Assembly: GCF_001997295.1 (NCBI RefSeq)
Contig: NZ_CP019605.1
Span: 2,480,001-2,544,000, forward strand
Direction of reading: 5' to 3'
DNA: 64,000 nt
Source of the DNA: Tessaracoccus flavus
GTDB lineage: Bacteria > Actinomycetota > Actinomycetes > Propionibacteriales > Propionibacteriaceae
In this document: positions 1-8,198 of the stretch, one piece after another
How the letters are laid out: each line of letters begins with the position of its first letter
Numbering within the stretch: position 1 is the stretch's first letter
Program-made: the position numbers and the translations under genes
The notes under the pieces: model-generated
The model's database searches: none
The model's input: only the letters and a program-made list of their open reading frames with translations
Told to the model about the DNA's origin: nothing

Positions 1-355
1 GTTCGAGTTTGTCCAGCGCGCTCCGGACCGCCGGATAGTCGGGGTGGGCCACCGCCGCGTCGAGGTCGCCGCGGTAGGCGGACAGTGCGGCCATGAAGTC
101 GTCGGTGCCGCCGAACAAGACGTCGTAGCCACCAGCCGCGATGGCCTGGTTGGTGGCGGCGACGAAATCGCGGGCCTGGCCGCGGGGCTTCGGCACGAGG
201 TGGGCCGCCGATACCGCTCGGGAGGCCGAGAGCATGCCGTGCGCCGTCGGGGTACCGACGCCGACAGTCCAGCCGGATTGCCTGAGCGACCGGACGGCCG
301 AGAGCGCGCCCCTGCTGCGCTCTGTGCTGAGCACCAGCGCGCGGAGCCTCTTCAT
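1..355 (-). CDS. ATP-grasp superfamily protein, N-terminal fragment
   Basis: The gene starts at ATG 355 (MKRLRALVLS) and runs off the left edge, leaving about 118 residues. The visible part has an N-terminal Rossmann-like preATP-grasp fold: a hydrophobic first strand, then SASRAVSAAHLVPKPRG and GGYDVLFGGTDDFMAALSAY, ending in the run ...VRSALDKLE. This pattern is typical of carboxylate-amine ligase/CarB-like ATP-grasp enzymes, where the DK pair begins the ATP-binding domain. The substrate cannot be told because the catalytic domain is outside the window. Its start is separated from the convergently unrelated LysR-type gene end by about 130 bp. Confidence 0.6.
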   Translation of the reverse strand, partial: MKRLRALVLSTERSRGALSAVRSLRQSGWTVGVGTPTAHGMLSASRAVSAAHLVPKPRGQARDFVAATNQAIAAGGYDVLFGGTDDFMAALSAYRGDLDAAVAHPDYPAVRSALDKLE

Positions 356-486
356 GAGGTCAGGCTACAGCGGGTGGCGGGCACTTCCGCTGCCCGACGC
401 GCTGACCTATGCATGCGGTTGACAAGCGCATGCGCGATCGCAGAGGCTCCCTGAGTCGCGACGCGCGGGTGGGGCGCACCGCCCCA

Positions 487-1143
487 CTACCGACGCCGGG
501 GACGCTTGGCGCCCCGCGTCTTGGAGGCTGGCCCTCCCGGAGCGGGGTTCTTCCGCGGCCGCTGCGGGCTCTCGACCCCGCCACGGGCCTGCGTCGTGCG
601 GGTGCTGTTGACCGTGCGCCCCCGCACCACTCCGATGAACTCCTCGATCAGCGGGTTGGGGTTGTCCGTCAGCCACGCCAGCCCGATCGTGGTGGGCTCG
701 GCGTCGACGACCGGGAGATACAGCATGTCCCTGCGGCTACCAGTGCGGGCGATCGACATCGGCACTCGAAGGACGGCCGCCGAGTAGGCGGCCAACTCGA
801 TGCTCTCGGGCTGGGAGTCGTGGATGACGCGGACGTCGGCGAGGTCGTCGGCGGTCACTTCGTCGAGCGCGGCCAGCAGGTGGTCCTTGCTCAGCCAGAG
901 CACCGGCTGCTCGTCATAGAGGGGGATGACGTGCAGACCCTCCCTATCGACGGGGAGGCGCACGAAGCACATGTCGACGTCGTCGCTCAGCAGGGCCCGA
1001 CGCTGGTTGTCCTGCTCCACCTCGACCACCTCGAGCGGCTGGCGGAACCTTTCGGCCCAGATACGGCGCCATTTGGTGAGGGTGACCCCGGGCACGAAGC
1101 CGACGCGGAGCACGTTTGGTGCTGGTGGCTGGCGATCGGTCAC
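487..1143 (-). CDS. LysR-type substrate-binding domain protein lacking a DNA-binding domain
   Basis: This 218-residue protein begins with GTG at 1143 directly at the effector domain (NVLRVGFVPGVTLTKWRRIWAERF). It carries the periplasmic-binding-protein-like fold of LysR regulators, with segments such as DDVDMCFVRLPVDREGLHVIPLYDEQPVLWLSKDH. There is no winged helix-turn-helix upstream in the frame. The last 45 residues are a basic, disordered Arg/Lys/Pro-rich tail (RKNPAPGGPASKTRGAKRPRRR). It is divergent from the DUF5997 gene with about 109 bp between the starts. That pairing is known in Actinobacteria and suggests joint function. The tail might give nucleic-acid contact, but this is inference. 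Confidence 0.75.
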   Translation of the reverse strand: MTDRQPPAPNVLRVGFVPGVTLTKWRRIWAERFRQPLEVVEVEQDNQRRALLSDDVDMCFVRLPVDREGLHVIPLYDEQPVLWLSKDHLLAALDEVTADDLADVRVIHDSQPESIELAAYSAAVLRVPMSIARTGSRRDMLYLPVVDAEPTTIGLAWLTDNPNPLIEEFIGVVRGRTVNSTRTTQARGGVESPQRPRKNPAPGGPASKTRGAKRPRRR

Positions 1144-1252
1144 GACGCCGAGGCTACTCCACGCCTACGCGTGGGGAGCGTCACGAGTCGCCTCGATGGG
1201 CCGGCACCTAAGCCTGGATCCACGCTAAGGATTCGCGCTCTATGCTCGGGGC

Positions 1253-1606
1253 ATGAGCCAAACCCTGAAGCCGGCCACGGCCGCCGCCAAGCTGGGCATC
1301 TACCTGCCCGCCGCGCCCGAGGAGTTCCGCACCGCCTCGCTCACCCGAGACGAGTTGGACGAGCTCCGCGACAATCCCCCGGCCTGGCTGATCGAGCTTC
1401 GCCGCAACGGGCCCTTCCCCCGCGACGTCGTCGCCCAGAAGCTCGGAGTCTCGAGGTCGGGGCTCGCCCGGGCTGGCGTCACGGAGGCGCTCACCGCCGA
1501 CGAGATCGGCGAACTGCTCGCCGACCCCCCGGACTGGCTGGTGCGCGAGCGCGAGACCCATCAGAAGGTGCTGAAGGAGGAGGCGCGGCTGCGCCAGGAG
1601 CGTTGA
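1253..1606 (+). CDS. DUF5997 family protein
   Basis: This is a 117-residue protein starting KPATAAAKLGIYLPAAPEEFR. It has two similar modules: DELDELRDNPPAWLIELRRNGPFPRDVVAQKLGVSRSGL and ADEIGELLADPPDWLVRERETH. The PxDVVAxKLGVSxSGLARxGV segment resembles a small helix-turn-helix. I recognise it as DUF5997, a family of unknown function in Actinobacteria. It is divergent from the LysR-type effector-domain gene. The pair could be a split regulator, with this protein supplying the DNA-binding part, but nothing in the sequence proves that. Confidence 0.75.
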   Translation: MSQTLKPATAAAKLGIYLPAAPEEFRTASLTRDELDELRDNPPAWLIELRRNGPFPRDVVAQKLGVSRSGLARAGVTEALTADEIGELLADPPDWLVRERETHQKVLKEEARLRQER

Positions 1607-1660
1607 GCCAGGCTGAGCGGAGACGCTGCCGAGCGGTCGCGGCGCCGCTAGCGTGGCCCC

Positions 1661-3325
1661 ATGCCGCACTTGATACCTGAGGACCCGCTGTTCACGACGG
1701 AGTCCGAGCGCGTCGTGTGGAGCGCACTGCGGGAGACTCTTCGACCCGACGACACGCTGATCGCCAACTACCGACTGACCGACGAGAAGAAGGATCACGA
1801 GGCCGACCTCATCGTCGTCATGCCCGGCACAGGCGTCGCCGTCCTCGAGGTGAAGGGCTCGGGGGTGGGGCTCACCGACGGCCGTTGGACGATGCAACGA
1901 GACGGTGGGACCGTCGCCATCGATCCGGTGGCCCAGGCCCGCGACACCCGCTACGCCTTGTGGTCCTACCTCAGCTCCGATCTGCGCTGGACCACGCGGT
2001 CCTTCGGCCGGGCGCGCTTCCTGCACGGGGTCGTCACCCCGTTCACGAAACTGGGCCCCGACCTGTCCCTCCCGGATTGCCCGCGCTGGATGATCCACGA
2101 CAAGATCGACCTCCCCTGCCTGGCCGAGCGGCTGCGGACCGTACCGCCGGGGTACGAGACGCACTGCACTCCCCCTTCGGAGGAGGCGTGCGACGTACTG
2201 ATCGACATCCTGACGGCCCGCGGCACCGACGCCGCGCCAGACGTCGAGGCGGCCTCCGACGAGCGGCAGGCGCGCGCCGACCGGCTCACCCAGGAACAGG
2301 GCCTCATCATCGACGCCATCCGCATGCTCCGGAGGGTCGAGGTCCGAGGCGGTGCGGGCAGCGGCAAGACGGCGCTGGCACTGATCAAGGCCCGGCATCT
2401 CGCCGGCGGACGGGCAGGTGAGCGTGAGCGGGTCGCGCTCGTGTGTTACTCGATCGGTCTGGCGAGCCACTTCCGCCGCGTCGTCGCCACCTGGCACTAC
2501 AAGGACAGGCCCGCGTTCGTCGGCACGTTCGAGGACCTCGCCAACCAGTGGGGCATCGCGTCGGGTTCGCGGGATGATCACGCCTTCTGGGAGGAGCGGC
2601 TTCCCCACCTGATGACTGAGCGGGCGGCCGTCCTGCCTCCCAAGCAGCGGTTCGATTCGTTCGTCGTCGACGAGGCGCAGGACTTCGCGGACACCTGGTG
2701 GGATCCGCTCATCACCTCCCTGCGGGACGAGGAGGACGGGGGGCTGTTCGTCTTCTCCGACGAGGGCCAGCGTCTGTTCAAACGCTTCGGCCGCCCTCCC
2801 GTGCCCCTGGTTTCCCTCGTGCTGGATCACAACCTGCGCAACACCCGGCAGATCGCGAAGGTGTTTCAGCCGTTGGCCCTGATGCGCATGCGGCTCGACG
2901 GCGGCGACGGTCCGGAGGTGTCGCACATCCAGACCTCACCCGAGGACGCCGTCAGCGTCGCCGACGACATGGTGGAGGCGCTGCTGGACGAGGGTTGGCA
3001 CGAGGGCCATGTCGCGCTGTTGACCACCGGCCGGCGACACCCGGAGCAGGTGAGCCGTCAGGAGCTCCAGGGCCAGAAGGGTTACTGGGACACCTTCTGG
3101 GACGAGGAGTTGGTCTTCTACGGGCACGTCCTCGGCTTCAAGGGCCTCGAGCGGCGGGCCGTGGTGCTGTGCGTCAACGAGGACGGCACCGGCGAACGGT
3201 TCAAGGAACGCATGTACGTCGGCCTCTCCCGTGCCACCGACCGGCTCATCGTGGTCGGCGACCTGGACGTCATCGCTCAGGCGGGCGACGACGTGGCCCG
3301 CGCCCTGTCGTCGGCGCCGAGCTGA
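1661..3325 (+). CDS. NERD-domain nuclease fused to UvrD-like superfamily 1 helicase
   Basis: 554 residues. Residues about 10-130 are a nuclease-related (NERD) domain with the catalytic pattern HEADLIVV (Asp49) and VLEVKGS (Glu63, Lys65). A helicase core follows: Walker A GGAGSGKT (230-237), Walker B VVDEAQD (about 335-341), YGHVLGFKGLERRAVVLCVN, and motif VI MYVGLSRATDRLIVVGD near the C terminus. Proteins of this architecture are presumed to cut and unwind DNA; their role (repair or defence) is not established. There is no clear operon partner. Its 3' end overlaps the convergent GH32 gene by 49 bp. It could belong to a defence-type group, but no known partner gene is next to it. Confidence 0.85.
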   Translation: MPHLIPEDPLFTTESERVVWSALRETLRPDDTLIANYRLTDEKKDHEADLIVVMPGTGVAVLEVKGSGVGLTDGRWTMQRDGGTVAIDPVAQARDTRYALWSYLSSDLRWTTRSFGRARFLHGVVTPFTKLGPDLSLPDCPRWMIHDKIDLPCLAERLRTVPPGYETHCTPPSEEACDVLIDILTARGTDAAPDVEAASDERQARADRLTQEQGLIIDAIRMLRRVEVRGGAGSGKTALALIKARHLAGGRAGERERVALVCYSIGLASHFRRVVATWHYKDRPAFVGTFEDLANQWGIASGSRDDHAFWEERLPHLMTERAAVLPPKQRFDSFVVDEAQDFADTWWDPLITSLRDEEDGGLFVFSDEGQRLFKRFGRPPVPLVSLVLDHNLRNTRQIAKVFQPLALMRMRLDGGDGPEVSHIQTSPEDAVSVADDMVEALLDEGWHEGHVALLTTGRRHPEQVSRQELQGQKGYWDTFWDEELVFYGHVLGFKGLERRAVVLCVNEDGTGERFKERMYVGLSRATDRLIVVGDLDVIAQAGDDVARALSSAPS

Positions 3326-4623
3326 CGCACCCGGACCGGCCCCGGGTGGGGGAAGGTCTGGAGCGCGACGGTGACGAGGCCGTCGAGGAGGAAGAGCTCG
3401 ATGAGGCCGTGGTCCTCGATGAGGACCCCCGAGACGGGCCCCGCGGGAAGCGGGATGGGTGACGTGGCAGGGAATCCGGTGTGGACCGCGTGCGGATCGG
3501 CGTCGCTGCGGTCGACGACCAGTGCCCCGTCCGCGCCACGGTGCACCACGCAGCGGCTTGAGAACTCCCCGAAACCCGACTCGAGGATCAGCGCGTCGCC
3601 CTCGGACAGCTCGACGTCCACCCGCATCACCCCGGCGGGGATGACCTCGGGGAGGACCGGCCTCTGCCGAAGGACCGGCCCGAGCTCCGTCTCGACGAGC
3701 GTGACCCGGCGGGCGAGCGTCATCGCCGACTGCCACGGATGGGTGGGGGTGTCGTTGGCGTAGGACCAGTTGCTCATCCACCCGAGGATCAACGGGTCCC
3801 TCAGGCCGTGGAACGAGACGGCCGCATAGAAGTCGGGTCCATAGTCCAGCCACCGCCACCCTGCCTCATCCGGGGCGAAGCTGGCGCCGTCGAAGTCGCC
3901 GACGAGGTAGCGCATCCCGGATCCGCCGGAGAACCCGCCCGGGTTGGTGCTGAGCAGGAGAACCCAGCGCGAGGTCGCAGTGCCCTCGACCGGCACCTCG
4001 ACAAGGTCGGGGCACTCCCACAGGAGCCCCTCCTCCCCAAGCGGCCCGACGCTGCTCTCGTGGGTCCAGGTGAGAAGGTCGGCCGACGAATGGATGAGGA
4101 CCTGCCGGTCGACGGCCTCCACCGTGACCATCACCCATCGCCCGCTGGGCTCATGCCACGACACCTTCGGGTCGCGGAAGTCCGACGATCCACGCTCGAG
4201 CACGGGGTTGCGGTCATAGCGGGTCCAGGTCAGGCCGTCGTCGACGCTGTAGGCGATCGACTGGGCCTGCTGCCCGGGCCGGCTCGGGTCGAGGGCGGTG
4301 TAGGAGCTGGTGAACAGGGCCACCAGCGGACCCTCCGGTCCGTCGCCCAGGCCCGACGTGTTCAGTCGGTCCCAGACGACGGAGCCGGAGAAGGCCATCT
4401 CCTCGGCAGTGGCGGGGATGGCCACCGGCAGTTCCTCCCAGGTGAGGAGGTCGGTCGAGACGGCGTGCCCCCAACTGATGTTTCCCCAGGTGCGCCCGGT
4501 CGGGTTGTTCTGGAAGAACAGGTGGTAGCGCCCCTTGTGGAAGAGCAACCCGTTCGGGTCGTTCATCCAGGTGCCTTCGGGGGTGAAGTGCAACTCGGGG
4601 CGGTAGTGGGGGGTGTCGTGCAT
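3277..4623 (-). CDS. Glycoside hydrolase family 32 (sucrose / fructo-oligosaccharide hydrolase)
   Basis: 448 residues. The three GH32 motifs are intact: WMNDPNG with nucleophile Asp22, FRDPK with transition-state Asp151, and WECPDLVEV with acid/base Glu203. A beta-sandwich domain follows. There is no signal peptide, so it should act in the cytoplasm on beta-fructosides brought in by the upstream ABC transporter. It is the last gene of the LacI-regulated operon, 29 bp after the binding-protein gene. Whether the substrate is sucrose, sucrose-6-phosphate or short fructans cannot be decided; a dedicated CUT1 importer argues for an unphosphorylated oligosaccharide. The 3' end overlaps the convergent NERD-helicase by 49 bp. 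Confidence 0.92.
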   Translation of the reverse strand: MHDTPHYRPELHFTPEGTWMNDPNGLLFHKGRYHLFFQNNPTGRTWGNISWGHAVSTDLLTWEELPVAIPATAEEMAFSGSVVWDRLNTSGLGDGPEGPLVALFTSSYTALDPSRPGQQAQSIAYSVDDGLTWTRYDRNPVLERGSSDFRDPKVSWHEPSGRWVMVTVEAVDRQVLIHSSADLLTWTHESSVGPLGEEGLLWECPDLVEVPVEGTATSRWVLLLSTNPGGFSGGSGMRYLVGDFDGASFAPDEAGWRWLDYGPDFYAAVSFHGLRDPLILGWMSNWSYANDTPTHPWQSAMTLARRVTLVETELGPVLRQRPVLPEVIPAGVMRVDVELSEGDALILESGFGEFSSRCVVHRGADGALVVDRSDADPHAVHTGFPATSPIPLPAGPVSGVLIEDHGLIELFLLDGLVTVALQTFPHPGPVRVRQLGADDRARATSSPA

Positions 4624-4652
4624 CGATCAGACCTTTTCTGACTGGTGGGTGA

Positions 4653-6245
4653 TCAGGCGCTCTTGTAGCGGTCGTAGGCGGCCTGGTAGACCTCCATGAC
4701 CTTGGACAGGCCCATCTGCTCGAGCTGGGCGACGTAGGCGTCCCATTCGGCGTCGATGGTTCCCTCGACGATCCAGGTAGCGAACTTGCGGCCGACGAGA
4801 GTGTTGATCTCCGTCTGCGGATCGTTGATCTGCTGAAGTTCCTCGTTGCTCAGCATGACCGGCGGGTAGGCGTCGTTGGCGCGGTAGGGCTCGTAGAACT
4901 CGGCCACCATCTCCTGGCGCTCCTTGGCGCGGGGCTCGGGGGCCACAACGGTCTCGAAGTGCTCGCGCGTGGTGATGCAGGGGCCGCCCGGCGCCACCTT
5001 CTGGCGACGCTCGCCCTCGGACTCGCCCGCCTTGGCGGGGATCTGGACGAGGATGCCGTCGGCGTTCTCCTCCAGCGTCACGCCGATCGGGCCCCAGCGG
5101 GTCTCCGCCGACATGACCGGGTCGTACAGGCGGTCGGCCCAGCGCATGGTGGCGGCCGGGTACTTGTTGGCGCTGGTGATCGCGAACGCGCCCCTGTTGA
5201 TCTCGGCGTAGTTCGACACCGAGGCCCGCTGCTTGCCGTCGAAGCCCTTGAGCACGCCGACGTGCGCGTAGTCGGCCACGCGGTCCTCGCCCACAGCCTC
5301 CTTCATCTCCCACCAGATGAACGAACCGAGGCTCATCGGGTCGGCCTTGCCCTTGGCGAGGTAGGTGGGATCGTCCTGCGAGAAGCTCTCAGGGTCGATG
5401 AGGCCCTCTTGGTACCACTCACCGAGCTTCTTGACGGCGGTGCGCCATTCGTCGCGCACAGCAGTGAAGATGACCTTGCCGTCCTGGACGATGCGGTGGT
5501 CGTTGTTGTCGGGCAGGCCACCGATGGCCGCGATGAGGTCTGCCACGTTGGCGGCGAAGGAATCCACCCGGAACGACAGCGGGATGGTGCCCTGGCCGCG
5601 CTCCTTGAAGGCGCGGAGGGCCGCCTCGTACTCATCAATGGTGGTGGGCACCGGGAGGCCGGCTTCGTCGAGCCAGGTCTTGTTCACGAACAGGAAGTTC
5701 GGGAAGGCGAGGATGCCGAGTTCCTCCACTGCGGGCAACGTGTAGATGTGGCCGTCAGAGGCGGTGATGGCCCCGCGGATGTCGGGGCGCTTGTCGAGGA
5801 TGCCCTTGAGGATAGGTGCGTGCTCGTCGATCAGTCCCTCAAGCGGGATGAGGGTGCCGTTGGAGCCGTTGGTGACGACCTCAGCGTCACTCAGGCCCGT
5901 GTTGAACAGCGCGTCGGGCAGGTCACCCGAGGCGAGCATGAGGTTCTTGCGTTCTGCGTACACGTTGTCTGGGAGGTTGTCCCAGGTGATGTCGATGTTG
6001 GTGTCGTTCTTCCAGCGCTGGACCAGTTCCATCGTCTCGTAGTCGGGCGCGAGGGCGGATTTGGTGCCGGAGAACGTGAGCGGCAGGGTCTTCTCGACGA
6101 TGGGGAGGCCTTCGGCCTTGAAGCCGAACGCGTCGGATTCGTCGGCGGGGAGGTTGCCGTCGGAGGAACCGTTGGAGCAGCCGGCGACGATGCCGGACAC
6201 AGCGAGAGCGGCGAATCCAGCCAGGAGGCTGCGGCGCTTGATCAT
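4653..6245 (-). CDS. Sugar ABC transporter substrate-binding lipoprotein (LplA-like)
   Basis: 530 residues with a lipoprotein signal peptide (MIKRRSLLAGFAALAVSGIVAGC), lipobox VAGC, and a Ser/Gly/Asp-rich linker. The mature part is a family 1 extracellular binding protein, at the long end of the range as for LplA-type proteins. Segments such as LPAVEELGILAFPNFLFVNKTWLDEAGLPVPTTIDEYEAALRAF are typical. It lies between the LplC/YtcP-like permease gene (31 bp upstream) and the GH32 gene. It should capture the beta-fructoside that the operon uses, but ligand specificity is inferred only from the neighbouring GH32. Confidence 0.9.
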   Translation of the reverse strand: MIKRRSLLAGFAALAVSGIVAGCSNGSSDGNLPADESDAFGFKAEGLPIVEKTLPLTFSGTKSALAPDYETMELVQRWKNDTNIDITWDNLPDNVYAERKNLMLASGDLPDALFNTGLSDAEVVTNGSNGTLIPLEGLIDEHAPILKGILDKRPDIRGAITASDGHIYTLPAVEELGILAFPNFLFVNKTWLDEAGLPVPTTIDEYEAALRAFKERGQGTIPLSFRVDSFAANVADLIAAIGGLPDNNDHRIVQDGKVIFTAVRDEWRTAVKKLGEWYQEGLIDPESFSQDDPTYLAKGKADPMSLGSFIWWEMKEAVGEDRVADYAHVGVLKGFDGKQRASVSNYAEINRGAFAITSANKYPAATMRWADRLYDPVMSAETRWGPIGVTLEENADGILVQIPAKAGESEGERRQKVAPGGPCITTREHFETVVAPEPRAKERQEMVAEFYEPYRANDAYPPVMLSNEELQQINDPQTEINTLVGRKFATWIVEGTIDAEWDAYVAQLEQMGLSKVMEVYQAAYDRYKSA

Positions 6246-6276
6246 GATGGTTGTTTCCTTTCGGGGGTGGATTGGG

Positions 6277-7215
6277 TCACTTGAGCGCGCCGAGGGTGGC
6301 GCCCTTGACGAAGTACTTCTGGAGGAAGGGGAAGATGATGAGCAGGGGCACCGTGGAGACGACGATCATTCCGTATTTGATCAGTTCGCCCAGACGCTGG
6401 GCGGCGGCGTAGGAGTCGATGGAGCCGGTGTCCAGGGAGGCGGAGGCCTGTGACTGGATGAGCACGTTGCGCAGCACCAGTTGCAGCGGGTACATCGATT
6501 CGTCGTTGAGGTAGATCATCGCGTCGAAGTAGGAGTTCCAGTACGCCACGATGTGGGTCATGGCCATCAGCGCGATCAGGGGCTTGGTCAGGGGTAGCGC
6601 CACTTTGAAGAAGAAGCGGAAGTCGTTGGCGCCGTCGATCTGGGCGGCTTCGCGGAGTTCCGCCGGGACGTTGGTCTCGAAGAAGGTGCGGGCGATGATC
6701 AGATTCCAGACGCCGACGGCGCCGGGCAGGATCACTGCCCACATGGTGTTGAGCAGGCCGAGGTCGCGGACGACGAGGTAGCGGGCGATCAGGCCGCCGT
6801 CGAAGAACATCGTGATGATGAACAGGATCATGAAGAAGTTGCGTCCGGGCATGTCGCGGCGGGACAGGGCGTAGCCGGTGCACAGGATGATCGAGACGCT
6901 GACCAGCGTGCCGACTCCGGTGTAGAGCAGCGAGTTGCCGAAGCCGCGCACCAGGGCGTCGTTCTTGAAGAGCGTCTCGTAGCCCTCCAGCGTGAAGCCC
7001 TGCGGGAAGAGCCAGACCTTGCCCTGTGCGATGAGGTTGGGGTCGCTCACCGACGCGATGACGATGAAGTAGAGCGGGTAGATGATCGCCGCCGCGGCGA
7101 GCAGAAGCAGCCCGACCGTGACGATGTTGAAGGTGGGGTCGGCGATGCGGCTGAGGAAGCCGTCGCGCTTCTCGAAGGAGGACGAGGCGGCCAGGGGCGC
7201 TGATGTCGTAGTCAT
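6277..7215 (-). CDS. Carbohydrate ABC transporter permease (YtcP/LplC-like)
   Basis: 312 residues from ATG 7215 (MTTTSAPLAASSS), chosen because the preceding codons are a shadow of the upstream permease and this ATG follows that gene's stop by 5 bp. Six membrane segments are visible. The EAA loop of binding-protein-dependent permeases is present (ELREAAQIDGANDFRFFFKVALPLTKPLIALMAM). The C terminus QKYFVKGATLGALK is the usual end of CUT1 MalG-type permeases. It pairs with the permease encoded just upstream to form the channel. No ATPase gene is in the operon, so a shared MsiK-type ATPase is expected elsewhere. Confidence 0.92.
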   Translation of the reverse strand: MTTTSAPLAASSSFEKRDGFLSRIADPTFNIVTVGLLLLAAAAIIYPLYFIVIASVSDPNLIAQGKVWLFPQGFTLEGYETLFKNDALVRGFGNSLLYTGVGTLVSVSIILCTGYALSRRDMPGRNFFMILFIITMFFDGGLIARYLVVRDLGLLNTMWAVILPGAVGVWNLIIARTFFETNVPAELREAAQIDGANDFRFFFKVALPLTKPLIALMAMTHIVAYWNSYFDAMIYLNDESMYPLQLVLRNVLIQSQASASLDTGSIDSYAAAQRLGELIKYGMIVVSTVPLLIIFPFLQKYFVKGATLGALK

Positions 7216-7220
7216 GGAGC

Positions 7221-8198
7221 TCACCAGAGGGACGATTGGTTGGCCTTCTTGGCGACATAGTTGAACGTCACGAGAAGGATGAGGTTGAGGACGGAGTTGA
7301 ACAGCCCGATCGCAGCGGAGTAGCTGAACTGCGCCTGCTGGAGGCCCGCCTTGTACACGTAGGTGTTGATGATCTCGGAGGTTTCGAGGTTGAGCGGGGT
7401 CTGCATCAGGTAGACCTTCTCGAAGCCGAGGTTGAAGATGTTGCCGATGGCCAGCACGAAGAGGATCGTGACGACGGGCAGGATGCCTGGGATGTCGATG
7501 TGCCAGATTCGGCGGAACTTGTTCGCCCCGTCCATCTTGGCGGCCTCGTGGAGCGACGGGTCGATGGCCGTGAGCGCCGCGAGGTAGATGATCATCGAGA
7601 AGCCGGCGTTCTGCCAGACGTCCGAGCCGATGTAGAGGGGCCGGAACCACTCTGGGTCGCCCATGAAGAAGACGGGCTCAGCGCCGGACAGGGTGAGGAC
7701 GTTGTTGACGATGCCGGAGCTGGGGCTGAACAGCAGGAAGATCATGCCGACGACGACAACGACGGAGATGAACGACGGCGAGTACAGCACCGTCTGGATG
7801 AACTTCTTGAACCGCTCCGAGGGCAGCTGGTTGACGATGAGCGCCAGGATGATCGGTACCGGGAACGCCACGAGGAGCCCGACGGTGTTGATCGTCAGGG
7901 TGTTGACCAGCAGGTCGCGGAACTGGAACGAGTTGATGAAGCGCTCGAAGTGCTGCAGACCGACCCAGGGGCTGCCGGTGAACCCGTCGGCCGGGTTGTA
8001 GTTGCGAAACGCGATCTGCGCTCCGTACATCGGCCAGTACTTGAAGATGAGGAGGTAGATGATGCCCGGCAGCAGTAATACGTATAACTGCCACGATCGG
8101 AGGATCGACCTCCGCCGTGAGACGCGGCGTCGCGTCGGGCCTGGATCGAGCGCCGAGGTGGGCTCGGGCGCGGTGGTTGTGGTGGAGATGGACGTCAT
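7221..8198 (-). CDS. Carbohydrate ABC transporter permease (LplB-like)
   Basis: 325 residues from ATG 8198. That ATG overlaps the stop codon of the upstream LacI gene (ATGA), implying translational coupling; a longer in-frame start exists but lies inside the LacI gene. The N terminus is a Thr/Ser/Arg-rich cytoplasmic stretch followed by six membrane segments and the EAA loop (PSLHEAAKMDGANKFRRIWHIDIPGILPVVTILF). The start of TM1 is encoded by an unusually AT-rich stretch with two TTA leucine codons that coincides with an operator-like palindrome at 8075-8088. It should form the channel with the next permease. Confidence 0.92.
   Translation of the reverse strand: MTSISTTTTAPEPTSALDPGPTRRRVSRRRSILRSWQLYVLLLPGIIYLLIFKYWPMYGAQIAFRNYNPADGFTGSPWVGLQHFERFINSFQFRDLLVNTLTINTVGLLVAFPVPIILALIVNQLPSERFKKFIQTVLYSPSFISVVVVVGMIFLLFSPSSGIVNNVLTLSGAEPVFFMGDPEWFRPLYIGSDVWQNAGFSMIIYLAALTAIDPSLHEAAKMDGANKFRRIWHIDIPGILPVVTILFVLAIGNIFNLGFEKVYLMQTPLNLETSEIINTYVYKAGLQQAQFSYSAAIGLFNSVLNLILLVTFNYVAKKANQSSLW
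8075..8088. promoter_or_regulatory. Candidate intragenic LacI operator
   Basis: GTAATACGTATAAC (reverse GTTATACGTATTAC) closely matches the operator at 9238-9251 and lies about 1.16 kb downstream in transcript direction, inside the first permease gene. It includes two TTA leucine codons, unusual in this GC-rich DNA. By analogy with lacO2 it could allow repressor looping. Confidence 0.45.

Noticed and set aside
1208..2926. A 572-codon minus-strand open frame opposite the NERD-helicase
   Set aside because: Shadow of the plus-strand gene whose NERD and helicase motifs are intact; also covers DUF5997.
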